25,544 nt of DNA from positions 1-25,544 of the forward strand of contig JBIQHP010000018.1 of assembly GCA_044508495.1 (NCBI GenBank), written 5' to 3'. This document shows, piece after piece, positions 1 through 6,809 of the stretch. Position 1 is the first letter of the stretch, and the number at the start of each line of letters is the position of its first letter. The stretch comes from Terrimesophilobacter sp044508495. Its GTDB lineage: Bacteria; Actinomycetota; Actinomycetes; Actinomycetales; Microbacteriaceae. Position numbers and translations under genes: made by a program. Below the pieces are notes generated by a model. The model was given only the letters and a program-made list of their open reading frames with translations. It made no database searches and was not told the origin of the DNA.

Positions 1-12
1 GCGGCGCGACCA

Positions 13-100
13 GGAGAATTCGCCTAGTGGCCTATGGCGCACGCTTGGAAAGCGTGTTGGGTGCAAGCCCTCGGGGGTTCGAATCCCCCATTCTCCGCCA
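13..100 (+). tRNA. tRNA-Ser (anticodon GGA), CCA encoded
   Basis: The cloverleaf can be folded by eye. The acceptor stem GGAGAAT (13-19) pairs with ATTCTCC (90-96), followed by discriminator G97 and an encoded CCA (98-100). The anticodon stem is CACGC/GCGTG (40-44 and 52-56) around the loop TTGGAAA, which places anticodon GGA at 47-49, reading UCC and UCU serine codons. The T arm is GGGGGTTCGAATCCCCC (73-89). The long variable arm between the anticodon stem and T arm is the class II form expected of tRNA-Ser. It ends 15 bp from the stop of the convergent anti-sigma gene. Confidence 0.97.
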
Positions 101-115
101 TGGTGATGCGTCTGC

Positions 116-391
116 TCAGGGGAGCTGGGCGTCCAGCTTGGCCCGGGCGGCGGCGGCATCCAGACCCCAGTCGGCGGCCACGAGCTCGACCAGCGTCTCG
201 AACTCGTCACGGCAGGCGCCGCATCCGGCGAGGTGCGCGGCGAAGGCCTCCGGCAGGGGCAGCCCGCGGTCGAGCAGGTCGCCGAGCACCCCGTCGGAGC
301 GCTCGAAGGACTCGTCGCACGACATCCACGGCTCGAACCTTCCGCTGACCTGCTCCAGAAGGGCGGCCGTCAATGAATCGCTCGTACTCAT
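116..391 (-). CDS. Small zinc-binding-type anti-sigma factor (ZAS-like)
   Basis: This 91-aa soluble protein starts at the ATG at 391, which shares ATGA (388-391) with the sigma-factor stop, so the two are translationally coupled. A GAGGTGAAA stretch just upstream can serve as the ribosome binding site. Residues 53-60 read HLAGCGAC, which is the Hx3Cx2C signature of ZAS anti-sigma factors such as RsrA. C25 is an additional cysteine. There is no membrane segment, so it would act in the cytoplasm by binding and holding the adjacent ECF sigma factor. Many ZAS proteins are thiol or zinc redox sensors, but sequence alone does not show redox sensing here. The motif and the coupling make the anti-sigma role likely; the signal is unknown. 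Confidence 0.8.
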   Translation of the reverse strand: MSTSDSLTAALLEQVSGRFEPWMSCDESFERSDGVLGDLLDRGLPLPEAFAAHLAGCGACRDEFETLVELVAADWGLDAAAARAKLDAQLP

Positions 392-1095
392 CGTTTCACC
401 TCTTCTCGTGTCGACGGATCCAGGTAGCCCTGCATGACGAGGTACGCTCTCAACCTCTTGCGGGCATCGTGCAGTGTCTTGTAGACGGTGTTGCGGGTCG
501 TGCCGAGCCGGTCGGCGATGACGTCGATGGGGACCCCGTTGACGGCCACCGCGACGAGCACCCGTCGCTGGTGCGCGGTGAGGCTCTCGTCGATGCCCCG
601 TCGCAGCGCCTCCGCCAGCGCCGAGCCCTCCAGCCGACCGAGCGGATCGCTCTCGGGCGCGACGGGTTCGGGGATGGACGAGAGGTCCTCCTCCGTGTGC
701 GCCCAGAGCTCGCGGCGCACGGCCGTCGCGGTGTGAAGGATTGCGAACTTGTAGGCCCAGGTCGTGAAGAGCGCCCTGCCCTCGAAGGTCGAGAGCCGCG
801 AGAGGATCGCGACGACCGCGTCGTCGGCGCTCGTCTGCACGAGGGCCTCGGCACGCGCCTCCCCGAGCCGCTGCCTCTCTCCCATCCGGGCGAGCTGGAA
901 CCGTGAGGCTCGCACCATGAGGACGTGAAGCCGACGGATCGCCGCATCCCGGGCCGGCCCGTGTTCCGAGAGCGACCCGACCCAGTCGAAGTCCTGATCC
1001 GCGATCACGGGCGCGGCCACGTCGAGGACTGAGCCGCCGACGCGGTCCTCGGCGGGATCGTCCCGCTCGAGCAGCCCATCGGCGAAGTTGTCCAT
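388..1095 (-). CDS. ECF-family RNA polymerase sigma factor
   Basis: The 235-aa protein has the two-domain sigma-70 ECF layout. A sigma-2-like helical segment (about residues 55-130) includes the FTTWAYKFAIL stretch that resembles regions 2.3-2.4. A sigma-4 domain with helix-turn-helix lies at about 172-218 (LTAHQRRVLVAVAVNGVPID then IADRLGTTRNTVYKTLHDAR). An N-terminal extension of about 45 residues of low complexity precedes sigma-2. The ATG at 1095 is the only good start in frame. It has no clear Shine-Dalgarno, and a GATACA element lies close upstream, so leaderless initiation is possible. It is the first gene of a two-gene unit with its anti-sigma factor and is divergent from a lipoprotein gene that is a plausible target. 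ECF identity is secure; the subgroup is not assigned. Confidence 0.9.
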   Translation of the reverse strand: MDNFADGLLERDDPAEDRVGGSVLDVAAPVIADQDFDWVGSLSEHGPARDAAIRRLHVLMVRASRFQLARMGERQRLGEARAEALVQTSADDAVVAILSRLSTFEGRALFTTWAYKFAILHTATAVRRELWAHTEEDLSSIPEPVAPESDPLGRLEGSALAEALRRGIDESLTAHQRRVLVAVAVNGVPIDVIADRLGTTRNTVYKTLHDARKRLRAYLVMQGYLDPSTREEVKR

Positions 1096-1118
1096 ACCAG
1101 GTTTGTATCACCGCGGCG

Positions 1119-1140
1119 CGAGTTCTTACCGAAGAACTCG
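1119..1140. promoter_or_regulatory. Perfect 9-bp inverted repeat in the divergent sigma/lipoprotein intergenic region
   Basis: CGAGTTCTT (1119-1127), spacer ACCG, AAGAACTCG (1132-1140) is a perfect palindrome with a 4-nt spacer. It lies between the ECF sigma start (1095) and the lipoprotein start (1230). A second symmetry overlaps it: GGTAAGA occurs on the minus strand at 1130-1124 and on the plus strand at 1156-1162, pointing outward in both directions. It may be an operator or part of two divergent promoters. I could not match it confidently to an ECF -35/-10 pair. Confidence 0.5.
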
Positions 1141-1229
1141 GAAAACCTTCCCGCGGGTAAGACGCCATGCGCTCGCGCCACTGATCGGTGAATGCACTAC
1201 GCGAAACCGAGAGAGAAAGGCACACGATC

Positions 1230-1940
1230 ATGAACATCACAACTCGCCGCCCCAGGATGGTGTCGGCCGCCGTGGGGGTCGCCGTGCTCACGGCGCTGAC
1301 GATGGTCGGCATCGCCGGATGCACCGCGCTCGCGGGCGGATCGGGAGCCGACACGAGCGCCATCGCCGACGACGCGCACCAGCACGGCGCCGCGGCATCC
1401 GATTCGAAGCGAATCGGCCTCTACTCGGCCATGTCGAACCTGTGGGCCGAGCACATGGAGTGGACCTATGCGACGGTCGTCGCCTTCGTCGAGGAGTCGC
1501 CGGCGCTCGAGCCGACGCTCGACCGCCTCCTGCAGAACCAGAAGGACATCGGCGCCGCGATCGAGCCCTTCTACGGTGCGGATGCCGCCGGCCAGCTCAC
1601 GGCACTCCTGACTGAGCACATCCAGGATGCCGTCCCGGTGCTCACCGCCGCGAAGGCCGGGGACTCGGCCGCGCTGGAGACCGCGGTCAATGCGTGGTAC
1701 GCCAACGCGGAGGAGATCGGCAGATTCCTCGCGGGGGCGAACCCGAACTGGCCCGAGGCGGACATGGTGGAGATGATGCGCATGCACATCGCCCAGACCG
1801 TCGCCTACGCGACCGACGCGCTCACCGGCGACTACGTCAAGGCCGTCGCCGACTACGGTCTCGCCGAGAAGCACATGCAGCAGATGGCGAACGACCTCAG
1901 CGCCGGCCTCGTCGCGCAGTTCCCGGACATGTTCCGCTGA
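1230..1940 (+). CDS. Exported lipoprotein of uncharacterised family
   Basis: The 236-aa protein starts at the ATG at 1230, preceded by GAGAGAAAGG (1211-1220). An in-frame upstream ATG at 1188 has no such site and would break the signal peptide layout. A charged N-terminus, a hydrophobic stretch (about residues 11-29) and a lipobox-like GIAG/C31 mark a type II signal peptide, so the mature protein should be tethered to the outer face of the membrane. The mature part is mainly predicted helix. It contains LWAEHMEWT, RLLQNQKDIG and NAWYANAEEIGRFLAGANPNW, which recall small Bacillus and actinobacterial proteins of unknown function (from memory; some are misannotated as enzymes). A His-rich DDAHQHG lies just after the lipid anchor. 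Its divergence from an ECF/anti-sigma pair suggests control by that sigma factor. I assign no biochemical function. Confidence 0.85.
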   Translation: MNITTRRPRMVSAAVGVAVLTALTMVGIAGCTALAGGSGADTSAIADDAHQHGAAASDSKRIGLYSAMSNLWAEHMEWTYATVVAFVEESPALEPTLDRLLQNQKDIGAAIEPFYGADAAGQLTALLTEHIQDAVPVLTAAKAGDSAALETAVNAWYANAEEIGRFLAGANPNWPEADMVEMMRMHIAQTVAYATDALTGDYVKAVADYGLAEKHMQQMANDLSAGLVAQFPDMFR

Positions 1941-1955
1941 GCTGAGCCGCCGCGT

Positions 1956-2023
1956 CGAGTGATGCCGCTTCGGACGGATGAGGGCGCCGCGGCGGCATCA
2001 CTCGTCCGTTCGGGCATCACTCG
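1956..2023. repeat. Inverted repeat with a third half-copy, possible terminator
   Basis: CGAGTGATGCCGC (1956-1968) is the exact reverse complement of GCGGCATCACTCG (1992-2004), giving a 13-bp stem with a 23-nt loop, 15 bp after the lipoprotein stop. The right arm is partly repeated as GGCATCACTCG at 2013-2023, so two alternative hairpins can form. There is no T-tract. It may work as a transcription terminator or 3' stabiliser for the lipoprotein mRNA. It fills much of the 176-bp gap before the next gene. Confidence 0.5.
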
Positions 2024-2104
2024 GCGGATGTGGAGGACCGGAACCGTGTGACGTCGTGTGACGACGAGTTATCCACAGGCTCGTTTCGCAGGATTCCCGC
2101 CCGG

Positions 2105-2110
2105 TAGTAT
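2105..2110 (+). promoter_or_regulatory. -10 element TAGTAT placed for leaderless transcription
   Basis: TAGTAT ends 6 nt before the GTG at 2117, so the expected transcription start coincides with the first base of the start codon. There is no Shine-Dalgarno upstream of this GTG. The -35 region is poorly conserved. Confidence 0.45.
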
Positions 2111-2116
2111 CCGACG

Positions 2117-2989
2117 GTGCCCTCGCTGAACAGGACCGCCCGCGCCCTCGGCGCCCCCTCACGACCCCGCTCGCGGAAGGCGGCCGGACTGCGACGCGAG
2201 GCGGCGCTGCGAGGCTTCGGATACCTTCCGACCCTCGACGGACCGGGGCTGCCCGGCCTCCTGTTCCGCGCCGGATCCCGCGTCCGTGCCTCCGACCTCG
2301 TCGACGCGCGTGCGTCGGCGACGCCGTTCCTCGCCGGATCCGTCATCGGACAGTACGCGGACGACAGCTCGATCCCGCGCACGATCGCCGGCTCGTTCGT
2401 CGCGATTCCGCTGCCGAGCGACGTGCCCAACATCGTGCTCCTCGGCAAGGGGCTCGGCATCCTGCGCCAGGCCGGAGTGAGCCTCGCCGGGCACCAGCGC
2501 CTCTCGCTCGAGGGGGACTTCGACCGGAGCTTCACGCTCCACTGCCCGGCCGGGTACGAGCGCGACGCGCTCTACATCTTCGCGCCCGACCTCATGCAGC
2601 TTCTCGTCGACACCACGGCGCGCTGCGATGTCGAGCTCGTCGACGGCTGGATGTTCGTCTACAGCGCGCCGGGCCGGTATCGCGACGCCGGGGCGATCGA
2701 CGGCCTGGTGCGCACGACCGAGCGGGTGCAGGACAAGCTCCGGCGCCAGACGAGCCGCTACTCGGACGACCGCTCCGCTCGGCTCGCGCCCGCCACAGGA
2801 GCGGCACCCCGCACGGTCTCCCCCGAGGAGCACGCCGCGCACGCGGGCTCCGTCGCAGCAGGGGGACGGCGGCTGCGGACGCGTGCCTCGCTCGTGCAGA
2901 GGCTCGTGACCCTCGCCTCATGGGCTCTGCTCGTCTTCGCGGCGGTCTACCTCGCCGTCGCCTGGCTGCCCGCCCTGCTCGCCCGCTGA
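2117..2989 (+). CDS. Tail-anchored membrane protein of unknown function
   Basis: I do not recognise the family of this 290-aa protein. The start is a GTG at 2117 that appears leaderless (TAGTAT 6 nt upstream). The N-terminal third is basic, with RPRSRKAAGLRREAALRGFG at residues 16-35. Residues about 70-200 form a mixed globular region (GSFVAIPLPSDVPNIVLLGK and LHCPAGYERDALYIFAPDLM) that would sit in the cytoplasm. A low-complexity linker follows, then one hydrophobic segment at about 264-288 (ASWALLVFAAVYLAVAWLP) at the extreme C-terminus. No signal peptide is visible. The next gene on the same strand begins 66 bp downstream and may be co-transcribed. A role in envelope homeostasis would be speculation. 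Confidence 0.75.
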   Translation: MPSLNRTARALGAPSRPRSRKAAGLRREAALRGFGYLPTLDGPGLPGLLFRAGSRVRASDLVDARASATPFLAGSVIGQYADDSSIPRTIAGSFVAIPLPSDVPNIVLLGKGLGILRQAGVSLAGHQRLSLEGDFDRSFTLHCPAGYERDALYIFAPDLMQLLVDTTARCDVELVDGWMFVYSAPGRYRDAGAIDGLVRTTERVQDKLRRQTSRYSDDRSARLAPATGAAPRTVSPEEHAAHAGSVAAGGRRLRTRASLVQRLVTLASWALLVFAAVYLAVAWLPALLAR

Positions 2990-3055
2990 CCCCCCACCTC
3001 GCATCACACCCCCACAAGGAAGCACCACCCCTCACAGAAAGGCACTACCCCCGCC

Positions 3056-3538
3056 ATGCCCACGACCGACGACCTCGTCCAGCGTTTCTCCGACCCCAGC
3101 GGCTTCAAGAAGTACTTCGGGTTCCTGAGCGGCGGCCGCGCCAGGCGCGCCCACGAGCTCTTCACGACCTCGGAGGAGAGCGGCGTCACCCGCGCCTACA
3201 CCCTCGACCGCCGCGAGCACGACGGCAGCGTCTACTTCATCAAGGCGGTCGCCACTCGCGGCGACCTCGACGAGAACACCCTGGCCGAGCTCGCGAGCCG
3301 GGCCGCTCTCGTTCCCCTCGGCAGTCTCCGCTACACCGGCATGATGGCGGCGACCCTCCCCAAGGCCATCGGATCCGACGACGAGGGGGCCGCGGTGCAC
3401 GACCTCAGCCGCCTCGACGAGGGGATCATCGTCTACCCGGTGTCGATCATGTCGACGAAGGCCGAGGCGACCTACGCCGCCTGGGTGCGCAAGGGGAGCG
3501 AGTACTTCGTGCTGCCGCTCGAGGACAAGAAGCTCTAG
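3056..3538 (+). CDS. Small soluble protein of unknown function
   Basis: This 160-aa protein has no signal peptide, membrane segment or recognisable catalytic motif. An AGAAAGG sequence lies about 14 nt upstream of the ATG, rather far for an ideal ribosome binding site, but coding character (third-position GC) is consistent throughout. The sequence looks like an alpha/beta domain, with GSVYFIKAVATRGDLDENTL and GIIVYPVSIMSTKAEATYAA. It lies 66 bp after the tail-anchored protein gene on the same strand and ends 7 bp from the stop of the convergent saccharopine-dehydrogenase-family gene. The arrangement suggests a two-gene unit with its upstream neighbour. Function unknown. Confidence 0.7.
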   Translation: MPTTDDLVQRFSDPSGFKKYFGFLSGGRARRAHELFTTSEESGVTRAYTLDRREHDGSVYFIKAVATRGDLDENTLAELASRAALVPLGSLRYTGMMAATLPKAIGSDDEGAAVHDLSRLDEGIIVYPVSIMSTKAEATYAAWVRKGSEYFVLPLEDKKL

Positions 3539-3545
3539 CCTCTCC

Positions 3546-4835
3546 TCAAAGCTCCCGGATGCCCCAGGCCTGGCCGTAGCCGCCCTCGGCCTCCGGGAGC
3601 GCCATGAGGTCGAGGAACGGCTTGGCGTCGAAGGCCTCCGGCCCGAGCACCCCCGCGCCCGACCAGGTCCCGGATGCGAGCAGCTCGAGCGCGATGACCG
3701 GATTCAACGCGGTCTGCCACACGACGCACTGGCTCTCGTACTCGGCCATCGTCCACTCGTTGTCGCTCACGTGGTAGAGGTAGCTCGAGCGCGGCGCGCC
3801 GTCGACGCCTGTGCCGGTCACCCACACGCCCGCGCAGGTCTTGCCGGTCATCCGGGGGCCGATCGTCGCGGGGTCGGGAAGCCCGGCGGCCACGACGTCG
3901 CGCGGCGCGACCATGACGGGGCCGTCGGCCGACCGCACTCGCACCGGCTGGGTCCTGTCGAGGCCGAGCTGGTTCAGGGTCTTGAGGATGCCGATGAACT
4001 CGTCGCCGAGCCCGTACTTGAAGGTGACCCGCTTCGCCGGCAGCCAGCGGGGCATGAGGAGCACCTCCTCGTGCTCGACGTTGACGCACTCCACCGGGCC
4101 GATACCCTCCGGGAAGTCGAAGACCTCGGGCTCGCTGAAGGGGGCGGTGGTGTACCAGCCCCGGTCCTTCTCCCAGACGACCGGAGGGTTGAGGCACTCC
4201 TCGATCGTCGTCCAGATGCTGAAGGACGGCGCGAAGATCTCGTTGCCCGCCTCGTCGCGCACGACGAGGTTCGCCCCGTCGCGCACGCCCAGCTCCTCGA
4301 CCTCGCTGAAGAGGTGGTCGACGGCGTAGCGCGCGAAGACATCCGAGAGTCCCGGCTCGACGCCGATGCCGACGAGCGCGAGCCGGCCGGCCTTCTCCCA
4401 GTCGGAAGCCTGCGCGAACTGGTCGTCGCCGAGCTTGACCCCGGTCTCCTCGTAGGGGTTCGTCGGATGCGGCTCGGAGAGGCTCATCGCCATGTCGAGG
4501 TAGTCCGCCCCGGCGGCGAGCGCCCCCGCGAAGATCGTCGGCACGAACTTCGGCTCGACCGCGTTCATGACGTGCGTGGCGCCGTGCTCCCTCGCGACGG
4601 CCGCGACATCGTCCGGGTTCGAGGCGTCGATGCGGGCGGCGACGAACCGGCCGGCGGCATCCGGACTTGCGCTGAGCCCCGTCGAAGCGTGCCGTTCGGC
4701 GATCCAGGCGACGGTCGCCTCGGCGCGGGCGAGGTCGTAGTCGCTCACGATCATGGTCTCGAAGAAGGAGCGGCGGGCGGCGATCTTCGCGATCGCGTTG
4801 CCGACGCCGCCTGCGCCGACGAGGAGGATTCTCAT
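3546..4835 (-). CDS. Saccharopine dehydrogenase family NAD(P)-dependent oxidoreductase
   Basis: The 429-aa protein opens with a Rossmann nucleotide-binding motif GAGGVGNAIAK at residues 7-17. It continues with the layout of saccharopine dehydrogenase and carboxynorspermidine dehydrogenase enzymes: an acidic strand end at VSDYD, DYLDMAM, and GVEPGLSDVFARYAVDHLF in the middle. The C-terminal part (ALELLASGTWSGAGVLGPEA) recalls carboxynorspermidine dehydrogenase-like members. Such enzymes reversibly form or cleave a secondary amine between an amino compound and a keto acid or aldehyde. AAAGGACGG lies about 10 nt before the ATG. It follows the C45-family gene by 16 bp on the same strand, so it is probably the last gene of the transporter operon. 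Its substrate cannot be read from sequence: lysine/saccharopine, polyamine or another amine are all possible. Confidence 0.85.
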   Translation of the reverse strand: MRILLVGAGGVGNAIAKIAARRSFFETMIVSDYDLARAEATVAWIAERHASTGLSASPDAAGRFVAARIDASNPDDVAAVAREHGATHVMNAVEPKFVPTIFAGALAAGADYLDMAMSLSEPHPTNPYEETGVKLGDDQFAQASDWEKAGRLALVGIGVEPGLSDVFARYAVDHLFSEVEELGVRDGANLVVRDEAGNEIFAPSFSIWTTIEECLNPPVVWEKDRGWYTTAPFSEPEVFDFPEGIGPVECVNVEHEEVLLMPRWLPAKRVTFKYGLGDEFIGILKTLNQLGLDRTQPVRVRSADGPVMVAPRDVVAAGLPDPATIGPRMTGKTCAGVWVTGTGVDGAPRSSYLYHVSDNEWTMAEYESQCVVWQTALNPVIALELLASGTWSGAGVLGPEAFDAKPFLDLMALPEAEGGYGQAWGIREL

Positions 4836-4851
4836 GGGATTCGACCGTCCT

Positions 4852-5955
4852 TTACCTTGCCAGCCCGGGTTTGCCTTCTGGCTGAGTAGTCAATCGGATG
4901 CCTCGCGTCCTGTCCAGTTCGAGAGGACCGCCCTCGAAGACCGTGAGGGCCTGATGCCCCGGCTCGATCGTGACGGTGGCGAGCGTCGACCATCGCTGAC
5001 CGAACACGGCGCCCTCCGCCGGATGGCAGCACACGTCGGCTCCGTCCGGCGCATGCGCACCGAGGCAGTCGAGGAGGTCCCCCGCGGTGGACGGCGCGCT
5101 CCGCCCGATCCGGTCGCTCAGCAGAGCCAGCCGCTGCTGAGAATCCGGTTCGTACAGCGCACGATTCTCTCCCTCGCGCAGCCGTGAGGCCAGGAAGTGG
5201 TTGGTATGGATCCGCGTCGGCAGCTCCTGCTCCACGATCGCCGCACCCAGTGGGCTCAGCTCGACGGTGGCCGACTCGGTCGCCGTCAGCACCGTGATCG
5301 CGCTCGAGGTCGTCGTCGGGGCGCCGAGAAGGAGGTCCAGGGCATCCGAGAGGGACGACGCCTCGGCGAGGATCCGGGCGCAGACGAGATGAACCGGCAC
5401 TCCGAACGGCCGGTCCTCACGATGTCCGAGGATGTTCAGCATGACTCCCACCCCGGCACTGTTGAGGCCGATCTTGGCGAGGATCCCGAACTCGGTCAGA
5501 CCGACATAGTCGTGCCTCGTGCCCCGGACCCGCTGCAGGTGCCAGCAGTCGTCGAGCTCTTCGTGCCAGTCCCAGGTCTGGGCGCCGACGACGCCGTCGA
5601 CCGCGGAGGTGATCGTCGAGCACTCTCCGGGCCGCGTCCCCGTGGCCCGCGAGAGGATCTCGGTCCTCGCGTTGACCGCTACGACCCTCCATGGCTCCAC
5701 CCGAGCCCCGGATGCGACTCCCGCGAGCTCCGCTCCGAGCCCCGGAGACCACTCGGCGATCGACGCCGAGATCGACTCGACGTCGTCGCGCACGACCTCC
5801 TCCCGGATCCCGACCACCCCGAACAGGTCGAAGTAGCGCTCGATCGTGCGACGGATCCCGTCGTCGGCCCCGGCGCCTCGCGACCGCCCCCGCTCGAAGG
5901 GGTCTTCGCCGACGACGTCCACGATGCCTCTGGCGTCGGATTGCCTCATGGTCAT
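4852..5955 (-). CDS. C45-family Ntn hydrolase (acyl-CoA:6-APA acyltransferase-like)
   Basis: The 367-aa protein starts at the ATG at 5955, which shares ATGA (5952-5955) with the upstream ATPase stop. An in-frame ATG 17 codons further out lies inside that ATPase gene and is rejected. Residues 95-99 read NARTE and residues 111-114 ECST, followed by QTWDWHEE. This matches the Penicillium isopenicillin N acyltransferase region around its autocatalytic cleavage site, placing the nucleophile at C112. Family members are made as proenzymes, self-cleave before this Cys and hydrolyse or transfer amide-linked acyl groups. No signal peptide is present, so it should act in the cytoplasm on what the adjacent ABC importer brings in. 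Likely activity: deacylation of an N-acyl amino acid, peptide or related amide. The substrate is unknown. The residue before Cys is Glu here rather than Gly. Confidence 0.82.
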   Translation of the reverse strand: MTMRQSDARGIVDVVGEDPFERGRSRGAGADDGIRRTIERYFDLFGVVGIREEVVRDDVESISASIAEWSPGLGAELAGVASGARVEPWRVVAVNARTEILSRATGTRPGECSTITSAVDGVVGAQTWDWHEELDDCWHLQRVRGTRHDYVGLTEFGILAKIGLNSAGVGVMLNILGHREDRPFGVPVHLVCARILAEASSLSDALDLLLGAPTTTSSAITVLTATESATVELSPLGAAIVEQELPTRIHTNHFLASRLREGENRALYEPDSQQRLALLSDRIGRSAPSTAGDLLDCLGAHAPDGADVCCHPAEGAVFGQRWSTLATVTIEPGHQALTVFEGGPLELDRTRGIRLTTQPEGKPGLAR

Positions 5956-6809
5956 GCCTGTGCCTCCAGGGCGGTCGATTCGACGAGACTGCGACGGGGA
6001 ACCCATCCCGGTCTGGGCACGCAGTCCCGCAGCAGCCGGGTGTAAGGATGGCGGGGTTCGTCGATCACGGCGGCGGCGAGCCCGCTCTCCACGATCCGGC
6101 CTTGCCGCATGACGACGATGTCGTCCGCCATCTGGCGCACGACCGACAGGTCATGGCTGATGAAGAGGAAGCTGAGGCCCTCGCTGCGCTTGAGCTCCGA
6201 GAGCAGGTTGAGTACCTGGGCCTGCACCGAGACATCGAGGGCTGCGACCGCTTCGTCGAGCACGAGGATCGACGCGCCCGCGGCGAGGGCACGGGCGATC
6301 GCGACCCTCTGCCGTTGTCCTCCGGAGAGCTCGGCGGGCGCGGCCTCGAGGAGTGCGGGCGAGAGGCCGACCCGCTCGAAGAGCTCGGCGCAGCGGAGGG
6401 CCCGCTGACCGGCCGACAGCGAGAGGTGGGCGCGGATCACCTCCTCCACCGCCGCCCGCACCGGAAGACGTCTGTTGAGCGCTCCCTGAGGATCCTGGAA
6501 GACCATCTGCACGTCCCGTGCCCTGCGATGCCGCTCGGCCCGATTCGCGCGTGCGGTGACCGGGCGTCCGAGAAGCTCGACCGTGCCGGAGTCGGCGCGC
6601 TCCAGCCCGACGACGATCCGCGCCAGCGTGGACTTCCCCGAACCGGACTCGCCGACGACGGCCAGGCATCGGCCCGCCTCGACCGTGAGGCTCACGCCGT
6701 CGAGCGCGTCGACGGTGAAGCGGTTCCTGCCGCGCCCGGAGGAGAAGCTCCTGCGCAGGTCGCGGACGAGGATGGGCGGCGCGGCGGCGCGGTCGGGGAT
6801 CGCGATCAT
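5952..6809 (-). CDS. Peptide-type ABC importer ATP-binding protein (DppF/OppF-like)
   Basis: The 285-aa ATPase has Walker A GESGSGKS (53-60), Q-loop VFQDPQ (103-108), signature LSGGQRQRVAIARAL (161-175), Walker B ILVLDEA (181-187) and switch His H219. The C-terminal HPYTRLL (254-260) is typical of oligopeptide/dipeptide ATPases. It would power the two neighbouring permeases from the cytoplasmic face. The ATG at 6809 overlaps the stop of the DppD-like gene by ATGA and is itself followed by an ATGA overlap with the C45-family gene. The dipeptide-type C-terminal Cys cluster is absent, which fits the F subunit of the pair rather than the D subunit. Confidence 0.93.
   Translation of the reverse strand: MIAIPDRAAAPPILVRDLRRSFSSGRGRNRFTVDALDGVSLTVEAGRCLAVVGESGSGKSTLARIVVGLERADSGTVELLGRPVTARANRAERHRRARDVQMVFQDPQGALNRRLPVRAAVEEVIRAHLSLSAGQRALRCAELFERVGLSPALLEAAPAELSGGQRQRVAIARALAAGASILVLDEAVAALDVSVQAQVLNLLSELKRSEGLSFLFISHDLSVVRQMADDIVVMRQGRIVESGLAAAVIDEPRHPYTRLLRDCVPRPGWVPRRSLVESTALEAQA

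Noticed and set aside
1119..1162. Defined ECF -35/-10 promoter for the lipoprotein gene
   Set aside because: GAAC-like and GTAAGA elements are present, but spacing and sequence do not fit a clear ECF consensus. Only the palindrome is reported.
116..1363. 415-aa minus-strand frame covering the sigma and anti-sigma region
   Set aside because: Only its last 91 codons are real (the anti-sigma factor). The rest is an Arg-rich shadow of the sigma-factor gene in another frame.
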